Notes: a model not told the origin generated them from the letters alone. A stretch of DNA of 64,000 nucleotides from Numenius arquata (GCF_964106895.1 NC_133585.1:54828857-54892856); one strand, 5' to 3'; positions 27,765 through 42,854 are shown, counted from the stretch's first letter. Translations and numbers: made by a program.

Positions 27765-29160
27765 TTGATTCTGTGAATGAAGCTGAAGCAACCAGCATCA
27801 AGTAGCAAAATATTCTGGTTTCATTGAACTCTTTTTCTCTGTGTCTTGGTATTTAGAGAGAAATCAATCCCATCATTTCCCTGAGGTTTCTTTTCAACCT
27901 GAAAAAACTTCTAGAAGAAGACAGCTTTGAGTCACGAGGGTGCAATCTGGGGGTCTTTCCCATCGCTACGACTCTCAATTAATGGAAGGGGCATTTCGGG
28001 ATTCACCAGGCATTCTATGGCTATGAAAAGATTTAATTAAAATTGGGTGTTTTAACTCCAATCTGTATCCCATGAGGTTAGGTAGAAAGGAATGGAGTAA
28101 TAAATGAAGGAGATTGACCCCAACCGGATGGCTTTTGGAGCAAAAAACGGTTTAAAAATCCTCAGCTAAAATAGTACAAACTTTTACAGTGTTTCTACAG
28201 CTGAGAAAATATGTGGAAGTTTTTTTCTGACTGTTCAGGAGCAGTTTTCTCAATTCCTGCTGTGTATTTGCTATAGAGAAGGTAGTTTTGGGGATTATTA
28301 TATTTTACAGAGTGAAGCCTGGAGTCTTCAGCCTCAAGAAATGTACATGTGAAAAATTTCTTCCAGCATGTATTCCTCCTGCTTGAGAACTTCTTTTAAT
28401 ACCCTGAGGTACAAATCACCCTGTACAAATCCGGAGTTTACCTACTTTTGTGGGTTTGACAGATTTCTAAACCTCCCAGAATGTAGATTCCCCAGTTGAG
28501 TGTATTTCCAACTTGCAAAAACCCAGCCCACGCTCTTCCTTCCCCTTGAAGGATTCTGTTTCTTCCTCTTCTATTAAAACAATAGAAGATGAGGCTTTCT
28601 CCTCATTCAGTGTTTTTCAATGCATTTTTGCATTATTCTGCCAGCAGATTTCCCACTAAAAATGAGAGTACAGCTGGAAACGAATTCTCCTTTGTATTGA
28701 AGCCTTTTTTCAAGGTTGCAGCTGTAGAGAGAGCTTAATAAAGCAGCTCTTCCATTGGACCGTTTCCTTGGACTGGGCAAGTGAAATTTTTTGCACTCTG
28801 TGACCTTCTGAAAATTCCCCTGGAAATGATTGTAGGTTCCAGATCTCGCCTGGCATTTAATGTGCATTTTTTGCAAACTAAAGTTTCAGTTGTGGCATCC
28901 TGGGTCTTTCAGGAGACATAAGAGGCCATACCACCTTTGATATCCTCTATTAGAATATGCCTAATTGGGAAAATAAGGTAATGATGATTTTTTAAATTAT
29001 TTTTTAAATTTTTTTATACCAGCTCTGCATGCTTAAAAGACCATTTTGGGGAACTCTCTCAGTTCTTATTGATAGACAAGATATTGATAAGATTTGGAGA
29101 TTAGAATAAACTGAATTTACTAATAAGAACAGGAAACAACCTGTCTTTTATCTGTTTGGG

Positions 29161-29214
29161 GTTTTTTGTTTGTTTTTTTTTTTTTTGTGTGTGTGTGTTT
29201 TGGTTTGTTTTTTT
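29161..29214. repeat. T-rich and TG simple repeat
   Basis: GTTTGTTT, a T15 run, GTGTGTGTGTG and TTTTGGTTTG follow each other. Low-complexity sequence; the short open frame through it is an artefact. Confidence 0.85.
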
Positions 29215-32200
29215 ATCTTTTATCTATTACCTCACTGAATACAATAGATTAATATTGGTATTAAAGACTACAGAAATTAGCAGCATCCTGTTTGGAAGTG
29301 AAGATGGATGCTTTCTTGATTTTTGTTTTATTGTAGCAATGACTCGCAAGTAAAGAATAACAGAAGAATAGAACAAAATAATAACCTTTCCAGCATTAGT
29401 TTAATTCTTGCTTAATTCAGAAGAAATTATATTCTTATAGAACATTCTTTAGCATTAGAAAATCAGGGAAGGTGTATTGCTGTTATGTTTTTAACTGTGC
29501 TGTAGAATCAGTGATTTAACTGCTCTGTCTGCGTGTCTATAAGCATTCATGAAAATATAAAATTATGAATATGTTTTCCTGAATTTCAGTGAGTGTGGTT
29601 TTGATTAGGGTCGTTAGCCCAAATATTGTGTTTTATTTTCATTCATTCATTCACACCAAATTTTTTCACACCAGTAATGTCCTCAATTAGTGGATGTAGA
29701 AATGCTGGCAACTGAAAATATTTGCATGCACATAGAAATGTTTTAAACCTGAAAACTTGTTTTGTGACTCTTTTAGTAAATGGCTAGTGATGAAATGATG
29801 TCGTATGAAGTGGAAGAGCAAGCTATAGGTTGTCTCTGCAACTTTGCTTTTATCTTCCTGATGTGTTTTTCGTGCTACACAGGAGTTTCATATTTCAATT
29901 TGTTACTCCTTAGTATGCCAGATATGGCTTAAGTTTCAGAGAGCTCATGAAATTTTTTCACTTCTGAGGTTTTTCAGCACTAAGAGGTAGGAAAGAGATT
30001 GTAACCAGGGCTTTTTAAGTAATATTCATATTGAGGAATTATAATAAAAATATTAAATATAATTATAATAATTTATATTACATTATTTATAGTATGGTGA
30101 TAGACCTGTATCCAGATCCAGACTTTTAACCAAATATGTGCTTCATGGTACTTGGGGAAAAATGTAATTATTTGGTCTTTGTTTCTCTTGACTTTTTTTT
30201 TTTCCCTTGAAGATTTGCTTTTCACAAGTATTCCTTGTTTATTATTAAGCTTTTCCCCCTTTGGAGACTCTTCATCTTTTCTTTTACCTTCTTGGATTGG
30301 AAATAAGAAGAGAGGCTGTACCATTGTTGGCTGTTAAATGAAAATGATGGCTGTTAGGTGAGAACGTACTGAAAAGTTAATCCAAATCAATGCCTTTTTA
30401 AAGGGAAGTAACAGAATAGCTGTTGGCAAGGGGTTTCATGATTAACATACCAGAAAGTTGATATAAGTGTGCTGGGCATGACTGGTTTCCCTGTGATGGT
30501 AGGAAATGGCCCAGATGGCTCTTGGAGGCCTTTTCTTTCTCATTTTATATCATATGAGAGAAATTAAAATCGCCACATGTGAAATATGCTGTACTCAGTA
30601 TAGATGTCCCAGACAACTCTGCTGTTCCATTCTGGGTTAAAACAAACAAATAAAAGAGCAAAGGGGGAGAAGGGGGAAATTCAGCATGCATTACTCCTTC
30701 TAGACTTGCCTTGTGACATCTAGTAGAACATTACAACTGGTGTCAGCAGTAAACTGGCACTGGAAATTGCCCATATACTGTGCTAGCTTGGTAGGTCACT
30801 ATGTTTCTTTTAATTGCATGAAAAGATGGATAAAAAGTAGCACAAAATCTGCTCTTCACAGTTTGTAAAGTGCCAGGAGCCTCTTTGGTTTTATAGCGCT
30901 ACTACTGGGAAAGAAGAGAGAAAATAAAACGACCTCTACAGCTGCGTAGACCATGTTATGACCAATAGAGCTGTTTTGAGCAGTAAGATGTTAAATCCTT
31001 AGGAAAAGCAGAAAATTAAGGAAAAAAAAAAATCTTCAAATCTACACTCTGATAAAATGGTGTTGTGAAGACTCAAATGAAATCAGCTTTACGAGGCAGG
31101 GGCAAGGGTGCTACAACCAGAAATCCATACGAGTTGAAATCTGAGCTAATTGCTCAGTTGTAAACCCTGAAATATCTTTACACCATTATCTTTACAATCG
31201 ACATCTGCCCTACTGATCTCTCATGGTTACTGAGAAATTTAGTGTTCTGTAGTGGAGGACACGTGTAATTAACTGCCCCAAAGCAAACAGTATGTTAACC
31301 AGACCAGGGGAAGCCTTTACTTAATATCAATAAACCCTCTGCTGTTTCCTTGCTAAACTTACCGAGAATATCATTAAATCTCTCTCAACCCCTGTGTTGT
31401 TTTTTAAGAGCACCATATATTTGAGGTCAAAGCAGGATATTCTGTCAAGCACCCTGGTTGTCCCCAAGAACTTTCTCCTTGGCTGGGGAGTCAGTCCTAC
31501 TTCGAACTTCACCTCAGGGCTTTGACACTTGACATGCTAATAAGGCAAATAAAATCAGTCAATAATCAATAAGGCAAACGAATCTTATGAAAAATAGCAT
31601 TTCTAATAAATTCCTTTATTTGTAGGAGGGGGTGAAAAGCATACCACCCTAAAATTAAGGAGATAGACACATACTACACTCAAGCAAACTCTGCGATGAT
31701 CTGATGTTGCACTCATGGAGCACACGTATTTTGTGGAAGAAATCAGCAGAAATCTTGTAAGGGGCTGTCTCAGACTCAAACCAATACACAGAGATAATAC
31801 TAAGAGAAAAGAGAAAATTTGGTGGAATCTTGCTAAAGCTTTAGTATCAGACCATTGGCTGGAGACAAAGTAATGCTCAGCTGAGGGAGCTCATCGTTTA
31901 ATCTTGAGTATGTCAAATGCTGTCGTCAAGGGAAAACCCAACCCTTAAGAGTCTTCCATATTCAGCTAAGGAAAAGCAAAAATTGTTACTATCTTTAGAA
32001 GAAAGCTACTGTTTTATTTAATACTGTCCTTTATAAACAGAAAAGCATAATGCCTGTCCTTTTGATGTCTCCAGAACAAAATTTACGACTTTCTCACATT
32101 TTTGAATGCCAAATAGGTCCCAGAAGATCACATTTTTTGCAGTCTTCCAAGGGAGCTGCATTTCTGAAAGATGCTGACAGAGAAGACTCTGTCTTTAAAC

Positions 32201-34511
32201 AAGTGCCAAGCCAGAAGAAATGTCATAGATGAGATGAGGACATGATTCCCCCAGAAGTAGAGGATCCTGTTAGCATGGCTCTGTTACACTTGCTTTATGA
32301 ATTTGTCTTTTCACTCCTTAAAAGGTGCTCAGTAAATTGTTGCTTAGAGATACCTGGTTTTGCTATAACCATTCTTAGATTTTCTTTTAGGTCTTTTTTT
32401 TTTTTTTCTTTTGTAATATATGGAAAAATTATTTTACTCAAAATTTTGTGCTGAGGTACACATTCACTTTCTGAATGAACATCTGAATTATGTTCTTACA
32501 TATAATTTTTAGGCACTAAAAATGAATATGTATATCGATGAAGTATCCAGCCTTGAAAAATAAGCCTTCCAAACACACACTGCGCATGGCTTTGGAGTCA
32601 GCGTATGGTGATAACTGGAGCTTTTGAGAACTATGAATTACCTTATTGACTCAAAATATCTTTCCCCATTAAACGTTCAAGTTGTTGCTGACAACCAAAA
32701 CTCTACTTTAGAAATAACATTCTCATGAAAGTTGTTGGGCCACTATTTTTCTTTGCAGAAATAGTTTTTGACTTTTAGCCCATAAAATTCTTCAGTCTTC
32801 TGAAGACATTTATTAGTGCTCTATCTGGAAATGACCATGTGTAAGAATTCACTTTGTCTGAGTGCTTTATTTAAAGCTGATAATTTAAGATTAGGCAGTT
32901 CTTTGTGTGCTGATAGGCAGACAAAACAAAAAAATGTTTAACTTCTCTTATATTATCTGTAACGTACAGCTACACTTAATTCATCCTTGAGAGGATGAAA
33001 TTCAGCTACATGAATTTATTTACAATGATTTTGTGATGGGCTATATGTGTGTTATATTTTGTCATAAGTAAATTACTCCCAAACAATGGGGTTTTTTTTA
33101 AACATTTGAAGCATGGAAATATAATTGCAGATTACTGCTTCTGAATTTCATCTCTATTTCTTTCTGATATTGAATTTCACTTTTTTTTTTTTTTCTTCTT
33201 CCTTCCTAGGCTTTTTTGTCTTATTGGGTCAGATCATGAGCTCCTTATTAAAAGTAAGGAACAGCAAATTTATGTAGGGACATGAGTAAATGAGAGTATA
33301 TATGAGAATGACTAGTAGTGTCTCCTAAGGTCTCTGGATATTTTTATTCAGTTTTCAAATACTTGTTATTTATGGATCATCTAGAGCTTCTGAAAGGCTA
33401 ACATACATCAAAATTGGTATTATCACTTTTCTGCTGCTGATTCCCCTAATACTTTCATGCTTAAAGACTGTTTTTTGAGAATTTCACAACTTAAAATATG
33501 TGATTATTTAGTGAATTATTTCTAAATTAAGATTTTCAAAGCTACCTTGCGGTTTATCTCATACTATTCTCCAGTAATGTGCTGCTCAGATGGGGTAAAT
33601 CTATCAGAATAGATGAGGAAGCCTCTATGTCTCATTACCAGAACACAACAGATAATTTAAATAGTCAAAACTTCTTTGCCTACATATTTTTTGTATTTTT
33701 AACTTCCCTACAAACTACTTTTTTTTTTTTTTAGGGCGATTTTTACCAGATTTTTGCCATCAATTTGTTACAAAGTATGTTGACCAATTTTTCGTCCCCA
33801 AGGAGAATAATGAACTTGTGACTGAGTTCTGACTGAATCATTATGGGATGTATCAATGAAAATGAGCTATTTCTCACTGGTTAGAAGTAGTTGGAAAGAA
33901 GGACCTAAAATCTCTTTCTTTTCAAAAATTTTTCAAATGTATGGTTTATGAATGTTGGGGGTTCATTCTACTTTGGCTGGGTTCTACTTGATTCTTTGTC
34001 TTCTAAAGAGAAATTATTGACAGCAGTTTTAACCTGTGCTTCACTGGGAACAAAGGCCTTGGCAAGTGGCCACTGGAACAGATTTTCTGGGTGACACACG
34101 TATTCTCTGCTGCTCTTGCCAATGCCTGGCGCTTCAGAGAGCTTCCTTTTCAAGAGCAGGTGTTCATTTATTCCACATCATTCCGCAACCTTGGCAGATG
34201 AGATAAAATTCAGAACTGGTGAAAAAAGAGCTCACTGATCTGGCTCTATAGAAAAAATAAAATCCCAATGCTTGGAGTTTGGAGTAGAAAATGCAGAAAG
34301 AGGAAGAAGGGTGGGAAGTCACCATGTGGGGAAAGATGGGGAGCTATACCTGATCACCTCCTCATGAACCTGTCTGGATCTTGCCCTTTCCAAAGCAACA
34401 TGATAATTCTTTGCCTACACAATAATTTATTTTTAAGTAATTTCTGTACTGATTGGGTTTGTCTGGAAAGGAATCTTAAAGTATTTTAAAAGTCACTTTG
34501 CAGACATTCTT

Positions 34512-34567
34512 CTGTCCTTAGTGTCACTGAATAAGGACAGATGGCAACTGTCCTTAGTTGCCATCTG
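34512..34567. repeat. Overlapping inverted repeats (alternative hairpins)
   Basis: CTGTCCTTA occurs at 34512-34520 and again at 34548-34556, and its complement TAAGGACAG sits between them at 34532-34540. A 12-bp perfect inverted repeat, CAGATGGCAACT and AGTTGCCATCTG (34538-34549 and 34556-34567), overlaps with a 6-nt loop. The three possible stems exclude one another. Confidence 0.9.
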
Positions 34568-37500
34568 ATTGCTGTTGTTTTATTCTTTGTTAAAATAAAT
34601 CTTATTACATCTTCTTTCCTTTTACTTTGAATATTTTGACTTTACACATAACTAAAGCAATGTTGATAAGGTAAACCATCAAAAATTGTCATTAGTGCAA
34701 AGCATAAGTTACCTGCATAAGATCTGATAGCAAAACTGTGCTTGAGAACGGAATTTGTACTAAAAAAACCCATACCAACAGGGAGAAATTCTCAGCCTGT
34801 GCAATTCCATGGATGTTGTACACTTGAGGGAGGTGAATATTTGATGAGTCTCATACTGTAGTGAACTATTTTCCATTTAATTTGATTGCCGCCATCTCTG
34901 TTCCATTGCTTACAAAATAGTAGATTTATTTTCTCTTTAAAGGATTCCTTCACCTTTCCTTAGACCATTTCAAATTAATCCAACTGCAGCAAACGTTTTT
35001 GTCTTATCCAGTTCTTTATCTATCCCTTGGCCAGTGTAAATGTTTATAACCTATTTATTGGGCTTACGCCAGAAAAATGAACAATTGTAGCTTATTAAGC
35101 CTGCTGAGAGAGAAAATAAGCTTGCTATAAAAGCTGCACTGTTCTTGTATAAAATCAAATTCAATTCGAGCCACCTCACTGACCCGCCTGCTCTGTGGGC
35201 TGAAGACTTTGTGATGATTCAGAATTTTCTTGTCACAACGATACAAAAACTCACTGGACGTGGCCAGGGGACCTACTGGAAATTGATGGTGCTTTTAAAG
35301 GGAGGAAGAAAGAAGTTAAAATATGACTGTAGCTCTTGGAGACATCTCTGATCTTGCTTCATGTTTAAAAGTATCTGTAGGTGTTCTCATCAGTGTGCAC
35401 TGGAAATAATGGAACCCAACAACCAAGTGTGTCCTTCAGGTGGGTTATGGAGCTGGTGTTGGCATGTGACAACGCTGATCATACCTGAATTTACTGCATG
35501 ATTTATATATACTGTATTTTTGTATGATTTAGAATGCCAGGAATTCCTGTAATACAGTAATTTCCAATTGTGAACTCGAGCCGCAAGAGCTTTATTGGTC
35601 TTAGTGCCTGGGACATGTTGAATGGTCACTTTTTTAGAAGATCTGAGCAGGCAACAGACTTTCTACTCACCAGGATTTGGGACTCCAGCATTTTTTTATC
35701 AACATAAAAGTCAAGTTCACAAAAACATGAAGATTTAGCTATAGTTTGTGAGAAATAAACTTGGTATCTTTATTCTACTGCATGGACAAATAATCCTGCT
35801 TTTAGTTATAAAGTTTTTTCATAGCATAAATCATGAAAACACATCTGTGTGTTTGCATTTTAATAGAAAAAAGTCACGGTGACCTGTCTCACTTGTGTTT
35901 CTCTTTTAGGACCTTTCTTAAGGTAATTTATCTGCCAGTGTGTTCCTACAGTTATTATAAAGTACTAGAAATTCATAATAAAGCTGAATATTACTGGAGA
36001 TTTAAAAACTAATCTAGATTATGCAGTCCTGGAGACTTTCAGTACTGTACATCTCTTTCTTACCTAGAGTTGTCACACAAGTGCCTACGGCTAAAACACA
36101 GCACAGTGAAAGACAAAAGTATAGATTTGGAAATGCAAACTGCAGAACAGAAATAGGTTCTAACATTTTAACTAATTTTGACAAGCGGTGAGTTCATATT
36201 TTGTGGCCAATGTTGCTGCAAGTTTGTTTTTCATTTACTGAGACGATGATGTCGCGTGGTTTTTGCTAGAAGATTCTTAAAACAACTTCTTTTTTTTTTT
36301 TTTTTCCTACACAAGAGAGCTCACAGCACATTAGCTTTTCAGAGTTGCTCTGCTTAATATTTGGAACATCTTAAATATAATATTTATTTTGAAACGTTTG
36401 ATATTTAAATATCAATAATAATAATGATTCTCCAATTTCAACACTGTTCTTGAAGTTGTGAGTTAGGACAAGTTAGCTTTGTGTTTGTTCCTCTTGGTCG
36501 TTGTTTTACTGATCTTATTTTTATGTAACTTCTGCATTCGTATTTGTCTTGTCTTTGTGACAAGAGTTCACCGGTGACTGCAGAAATAGTGATCTTCTCA
36601 GGAGGACCTGGAATGTGCTGTTGATGACCTTTAAAATACCCAGTCTCTGCTGGGTAGCACTCGGCTGAAGGTTTTCTTTATCCCTGAAAAAAGATATTCT
36701 TAGAGGCCTCCAGAACATAAACAAGAAATAATATCTACTAGGGGTTTGTTTGTGTGACCAGGAGAATAAAACTTCTCTATATGTTTCTAATGAGGAATTA
36801 TAATCTCGCTCCTCTTTTTTGCAAAAAAAGTATATGAGTAAAATTTTGTCTGGGAAAAGTTAACTGGAATATATTCGGTGTTTTTGAGGTCCATCTGGCA
36901 CTGGCCACTAGTGGGATGGCCATGAGAAGCCTTTCAGGCTGGGAATCAGTTTGTGTGATGGCGTACCTTAACGCCACAAGTCAATCTCGTACCAGACTCC
37001 CGGGCAACGCACTGGCTGTTTACTCCCACAAACATTGCATTTGGAGCAGAACGTGAACAAACGTTTTGGTGATACTTGACTGCAGGTGTGTGGGAGCCGG
37101 CATCAGCTAGAAAATGAGCTGTCGTCTTTTTTTAGTGTCATTTCAAAACCCGTTGAGCCAGCATGCTTCTTCAGAAGCTGGTGGTAGGAGTCGTTGAAGC
37201 TGTAGTGAGGTTTAAAATTAATAAATAAATAAAACCCAACAAAAATCCCACAAAAAACCCCATCCATCAGCAGAGCTGCAAATTGGCGCATGCTGAAATA
37301 CCATCTGCTCTCCAAAGGAGCGGATTTTTACTAGAATGCAGTACCTTTTGGCTGCAGATGCACCCTGCCGTGTGTTTTCGTTTTCCTTCGTTGCGCTTAC
37401 CCTACCGCATTAGATTCTTCCTGAAATCTTGAACTTATTTATTAAATGTTAGCCGAGTGGGTCTGAAATGCATACTCGCTCTCTGAAGGTATGCCGGAGG

Positions 37501-38427
37501 TTTAGAAGGATTCCTAGCTTCCGTCCCCTCATCATCTGAAGTATTATATTGACCTTTTCATGTCTTTTTAGAGTGAATTTCTTCAGAAGCTGCTATTCGA
37601 GAAAACAGAAGAAAGTCTTTTAAGGTCATTGAGATGAGCTCACATAAACGTTATCGTGCTTTGTGGAAGTGAGCAGTTTTCTGTCGTTAGAGGAGACAGA
37701 TTCAGGAATTTTTTTTTACCTGCCTTACTTTATTGGAACTTGTTGGCAAAATGCATTGCCAACCTCCCTGCTTTTGCGCTTTCCTGACCTGCGGAAAAGC
37801 TTATTTGGTTTGAAGGTCTGATGAAAATCCTGCTGGGCTGGCCCTGTTGTGCTGGATCTCTCTTGGCAGCATTTCAGCCACGTGAAATTTAAATTTTTGG
37901 GGAATGTAAAGCAGAGTAACCTGTCTGTTAATTCAGAACTAAATGTTTAGAAAAAGTGGAAGTCTTCTATGCTGACAGCATATACATTTTTCTGTATGTT
38001 TTTTTTGGCAATTTATGTCAACTGGGAATTTTTTTCTTTGCTTGTCCTCCAAGAAGAACTTCCTTTTAATGGGAAATTCATTCTCGTAAAGCTACACTCA
38101 TAACATGCCAATTGCATTTTACTATATATGTGTCATTCTTCCGTGGCTCAAAGTCCAAACACAGGCCAAATTCCAAAAAAACCAACCATTTGTGAGTCTG
38201 CTGATTCTAATAAAGGGTGTCTGGAGGTCACTTGGTGTGAATGTAGATAACGTTGGGCCACTTTCCTTCAGCATCTCATTGAACTGCAGGATTGTAATTC
38301 TCTGATTTCAGGAACGGGGTTCTTTCTCCTTTTGCACACATCATCCTTCCTCTGAGTCTCTTTTTACAAACACGTATCAACAAATTTATTTTTATATTCT
38401 GAATTCACAGCCTTCGAAGTGTTTGAT

Positions 38428-38460
38428 TCCTTCCAACCCAGACAATTCTATGATTCTGTA
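38428..38460 (+). mobile_element. CR1 LINE 3' terminal scrap
   Basis: TCCTTCCAACCCAGACAATT followed by CTATGATTCTGTA is the last 33 bp of a forward CR1. Nothing of the body is left. Confidence 0.8.
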
Positions 38461-40658
38461 AGTGTCCATTTCATCTCCATTGCCTTGGGTCTTGTATCAC
38501 CTGGTTTCTTGGTTTACTTAAGGACTCCTCCAGTTTCTGCTTTGGGTACCAAAATCCTCTTTGAAGGTCTATGTAAATAGTGTGAGATTTTGACCTCAGT
38601 CTCTGCAATAGTCTGTAAAGCCGAGTTCACTGGTGGTGGCCTGAATTTTCAGATTTCCAAGACTGATGAGTAAATTCTGGTAGTGTTTCCCATGCAGAAA
38701 GCAAGTAAAAAAAAATGTTATTTTTTTTTTAGTATATATCTTTGGCAATGTAAACCTTCTCTTGGTGCTTATGTTGAAATAAGGATAAGCAATGACATAT
38801 GAGAAATTCTGTAACTTGAAAAGAAAGGTGTTGCCTCTAACTTCTGTGTGCTCAGTATGGAAGACAGTATGGTAGTTTTCGGTCTTTTGGGTGTTATATG
38901 TAAGTTAATCTTGTAGCATTGCTGATACTCTAAATATTTACCCTTTAATATAGTCAGTAAATGTCGGGCTGCCTCCCTGACCACGCGTCCTGTGCCCACA
39001 CGGAGATTTTCCCACCAGGAGTTGTCTGGCTGGTCAAAAACCAAGTCCTCTCACAGTGTTGGAAACGGTGCAAAGGAATCGTTTACTGCAAATTGATTTT
39101 TATTTTTTTTCCCATCATCTCTGTGGATGAATTCTGAAATCCCTGGAGGCAGCTGAAGTCTTGTTCCCTGTGCTGGCGGCTGTAACAGAGCCTGATTACA
39201 ATTAATCCATGATTCAAAAGCAATTGGCAAAACCCCTTTCTGAGACTGCAGGTAAGGTACCAATACGCTCCCTGCATTAAGACGGAATTGGATATCAGAT
39301 TCTGTTTCTTGTGAGAATGTGGTGGAGAGACTAACAGTGATCTGTGCATAATTTGGAAAATTTCCCCTGATATTTATCTGCAGCCCATGGAATTAGAGTC
39401 AATTATAGTTGTTACGATAGTAGTTAGAGCCCTTTTCACAGTGCTCCCTGCTGATGTTTGCCTGCAGCACACGTGGCCCCAAAATCTTCACGTAGGGAAG
39501 AGATTGTTTTGGAGAGAACTTTCCTGGATTCTTCTGCACTCGGGAACTGTTACATTTGGTTTTGTTTAGACTTTTACTGGAAAAGCCTAAGGGATTTGAC
39601 TTCAGTAAACTTGGGAAACAACATTATAAATACACAACAAAACAGGGTGGCAATGTTACCAGCAAAGTATGGATAATTCGAATATTTTTATCATAACATT
39701 TTATGGATCCGTTGTTTGCAGTTTACTCAGGTTTTGTATGTTTTTGCAAACAGAGACATTTGTAACTTTCCACATAGGAAAATAATACAGGATAATATCC
39801 TGTTCATAAAATGGAAATTCTCAAACCAACATTGTTTCACAAAATTAAGTAGAAAATTTGTGTCCTGGTTTCTGTTGTCTTCTACGCATCTGGTTGCAAA
39901 TTCTCAGCAAAATGTGAATTAACTTGCTTTTTTCTCTTACACATAGTTTATCAGTTGATCTTCAGCTTGGTATGCTTCCATGTTGTTGACATCTAATCGG
40001 AATAGCTAGAGTTCAGCTAAAATCCAATATTTTAGTCCATTTCGTTTTTAGAGAAAGCCAGTACCGGTTAATTACATAAGGAACAAAAGTCTGTCCTTGT
40101 CTTTTCTTCTCAATGGCTTAAAATACAAGGGGCGTGAGTTGGGCAGTAGGTACACAACTTTTCTATCCTGGAAGAGCTGAAATTTTGAAATCTCAGTCTC
40201 TTTTATAGATTGTTAATTCAGAGAAATCATTTGATTTTATCAGAAACTTCTCTCTGTGTATTTTATTCCAATTTTGATCTGATTTAAATCTCCTTTAATA
40301 TAAAAATAATTTTTAAAGAGAAATAGCTTAAATTCAGATGTCCATTTGAAAACGCTAAAACATTTTACAAAGACAACAAAAAAATCTTTAAAAAAAATCT
40401 GTGAAATTTCTCTTCCAACAGATTGGTTTTAATGAACAACATTTTTTGCATGCTTGGGGTGGGGGGTGAAAGCATTGGTCAAAATACCTGTTAAGATAGT
40501 TAAAATTCCTTCTTGCCAAACTGTAGAGCTCTGTGCAGCCCCTCTGCTACCTCAAAAAGATGATGTCCAGTGGCAGTCAAAATACATGGATTTTCTACTT
40601 CCGGCTTGTATGGTTGATTTTAGGCCATAAGACTTCTCCAGTTGCTTTTTAAATGAAA

Positions 40659-40712
40659 AAAAAACCAAAACAAAACAAACAAAAAAAACCAACAAAAAAA
40701 CCCCAACAGAAT
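40659..40712. repeat. A/C-rich low-complexity repeat
   Basis: Runs such as AACCAAAACAAAACAAAC and AAAAAAAACCAACAAAAAAA, with no T across most of the stretch. Confidence 0.85.
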
Positions 40713-42854
40713 TTAACCTAAATTAAGTAATATAAATACTTATCCATAAGTATGGTATTGATACTTACAGATACATATCTTTCATGTTAACTATTTTTTT
40801 TTCTTCAAATGTGTCTATCTTTGTTTTGATTTTTTTTTTTGTCTCAAACCTTTCTGCCCATTGACCTTTTCGCTTTTGTGGGTTTTTTTATTTCCCAGGA
40901 GTAAAATGTCTCACTCTTAGCACAGTGTTACAATAAAGAGACTGTACAGGAGCTCAATAAGACTTCCTGAGACCGTGACCTTTTGTAAACACTAAAAGGC
41001 TTACTTCTGGAGATAACTCTGCTAACCTAATTAAATTAGTGGACAGAGGCTGCCATGGATTAATTTTGACAGCTTCAAGTTTTAAAAAAAAATAGTGGTT
41101 TACAACCATTGTGACTTCAATTTCAGTGTAAAAATTTAGATGTTTTCTTCTCCTCTAAAAAGATAAAAAAGAAGAAAAAGAAGAAAAAATAAGTTTTTTA
41201 ATAAAGTTAGACATAATGGTAAACTACCTTATCAAGTAGGAGTTAATACTATTCAGTTCATGTTTACTGAATTGGTAAAGAGACTTATAAATTGAAGATA
41301 ATAAAATGAAAACAAATTTAATATTCACCAAGTAGTATTTGAGCATAGTCATCATGGGACTTATAAGGCCAACATGAAGTAAAAATCACTGCAGTAAAAA
41401 AAGACAAATATCTGTTATTTGTATGGTAATAACAACAGTGGGCTTTTAAAGCAGCCATTGTTCACTTTCTGTAGTGACCTTGCTTTAAATCACCACTATA
41501 TTTGGTAATATATTACATTAGAAAGCTTTTAAGCTCAAACTTTTTGACACTATGAGAAAAAGCATCTGTATCTCAGAGACAGACTAGCACACTACCTGAA
41601 GCTCTCTTTGGTTAACCTTAATAAAATAACCACAAATCTTTTAAATAAGGAAAATGCAGTATGAATCTTACATATTATAAATAGAATTTAAAAGACACTT
41701 TTGCCACTGTCAAAGTCCTAATACTTTTGTGAAATTTTCTTTTGAACCTCTTTTATTAAATCTATGGTTTCTTTCTAAATCTGATAAATTGGCTTTTTGA
41801 TTTTTGTTTTGTTTGATTTTTTGGAACTGCTTCAGTGAAATAATTGACAGGAAGGTGGCTATTTCTGGCTGTGAAATGTGAGAATAGAGAGCATCCCATC
41901 ACAGTGAAGAGCTCCAGAGCCCTCCTGCTGTAGAGCCGACCAGCAGAGCAGGAGGGATGTGATAAATGGCAGCTGCTCATGACGGATCATGGCTCCTGGG
42001 CAATGCTTTCTTATTGCAGGAGTTTTTCTATTTCATGTGTAATGCTTCTTTTCCTTGGTATTTGGAATTTGGGAAAAAGAATAAAAGCTGTAATAATAAG
42101 ACATTCTAAAGCCAACATAAACTGAACTCAACTACTGCAGGCATTTCCCACTTTAAAGTTAGAAAAGGCCATGGGAAGACTCAACTGGTGGAGGATGAAA
42201 GTAGATCTATTCTGGCTCTCAATATACTCCTGAATTTCACGCAGTCTTCTAATTTCATATTTTGAGCAAATCACCTGTAAATGTGTTTCATTCTGAATAC
42301 TTGGAAATCTATAAATAAATACTTGATTTCTTTCTAAAAAGCCATTCAACTGTAAGTTACAGTCTTAACGCAATTTTAGGCAAGGGGTAGGTTGTATAGG
42401 AGGTGTATTGGCTTCTTGTAGTTGGTCTGCCTGGCCTCAGAATCAATGATTAAAAAAATAAATATTTGTAGGTGTCCGTCACTATTAGGATAAAAATGTC
42501 AAACGGCAGCTTTACTTTTACTTTTTAGCATGTTTCCCACTTTTTATTACCTTTTGTGTTTCACAGATCTTTTCTTGCCTGTCTTAAAAGTAGTGCCCTC
42601 ACCTTAGATTTCTGGGAGGAGAAAAAGCCTGTCATGCATAATAATTGCATTTCAAGTTCTGTGTTCTTGAAGAACTCTTTGCAGTGTTACCTGTTACCTT
42701 CTCACCCTTCAGTTTATCTTTGCTAAGAAAATAAGCCTTGCTTCTAGCTCAAAAGCTTCAAGAAAGCACAGGATTAGTAGAACATTTTAATTTTGTGCAG
42801 CAATCATCCTTCTAAAAAATTTAAAAAAAATTCCTTGAAGAATGACTTAGTGGC

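Larger units (their letters stand above)
24086..38427. other. Long stretch of unique intron DNA, no gene seen
   Basis: Over 14 kb with no CR1 copy. Contents are short repeats: T21 at 24856-24876, a C-run at 25130-25139, a 12-C run near 26662-26671, a TA/CA repeat at 27714-27764, poly-T/TG near 29169-29211, and T-runs near 33181, 33719 and 36290. A purine-rich minus-strand segment at 25170-25520 has overlapping short open frames that I could not assign. Hairpin-forming repeats lie at 34512-34567. Confidence 0.6.
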
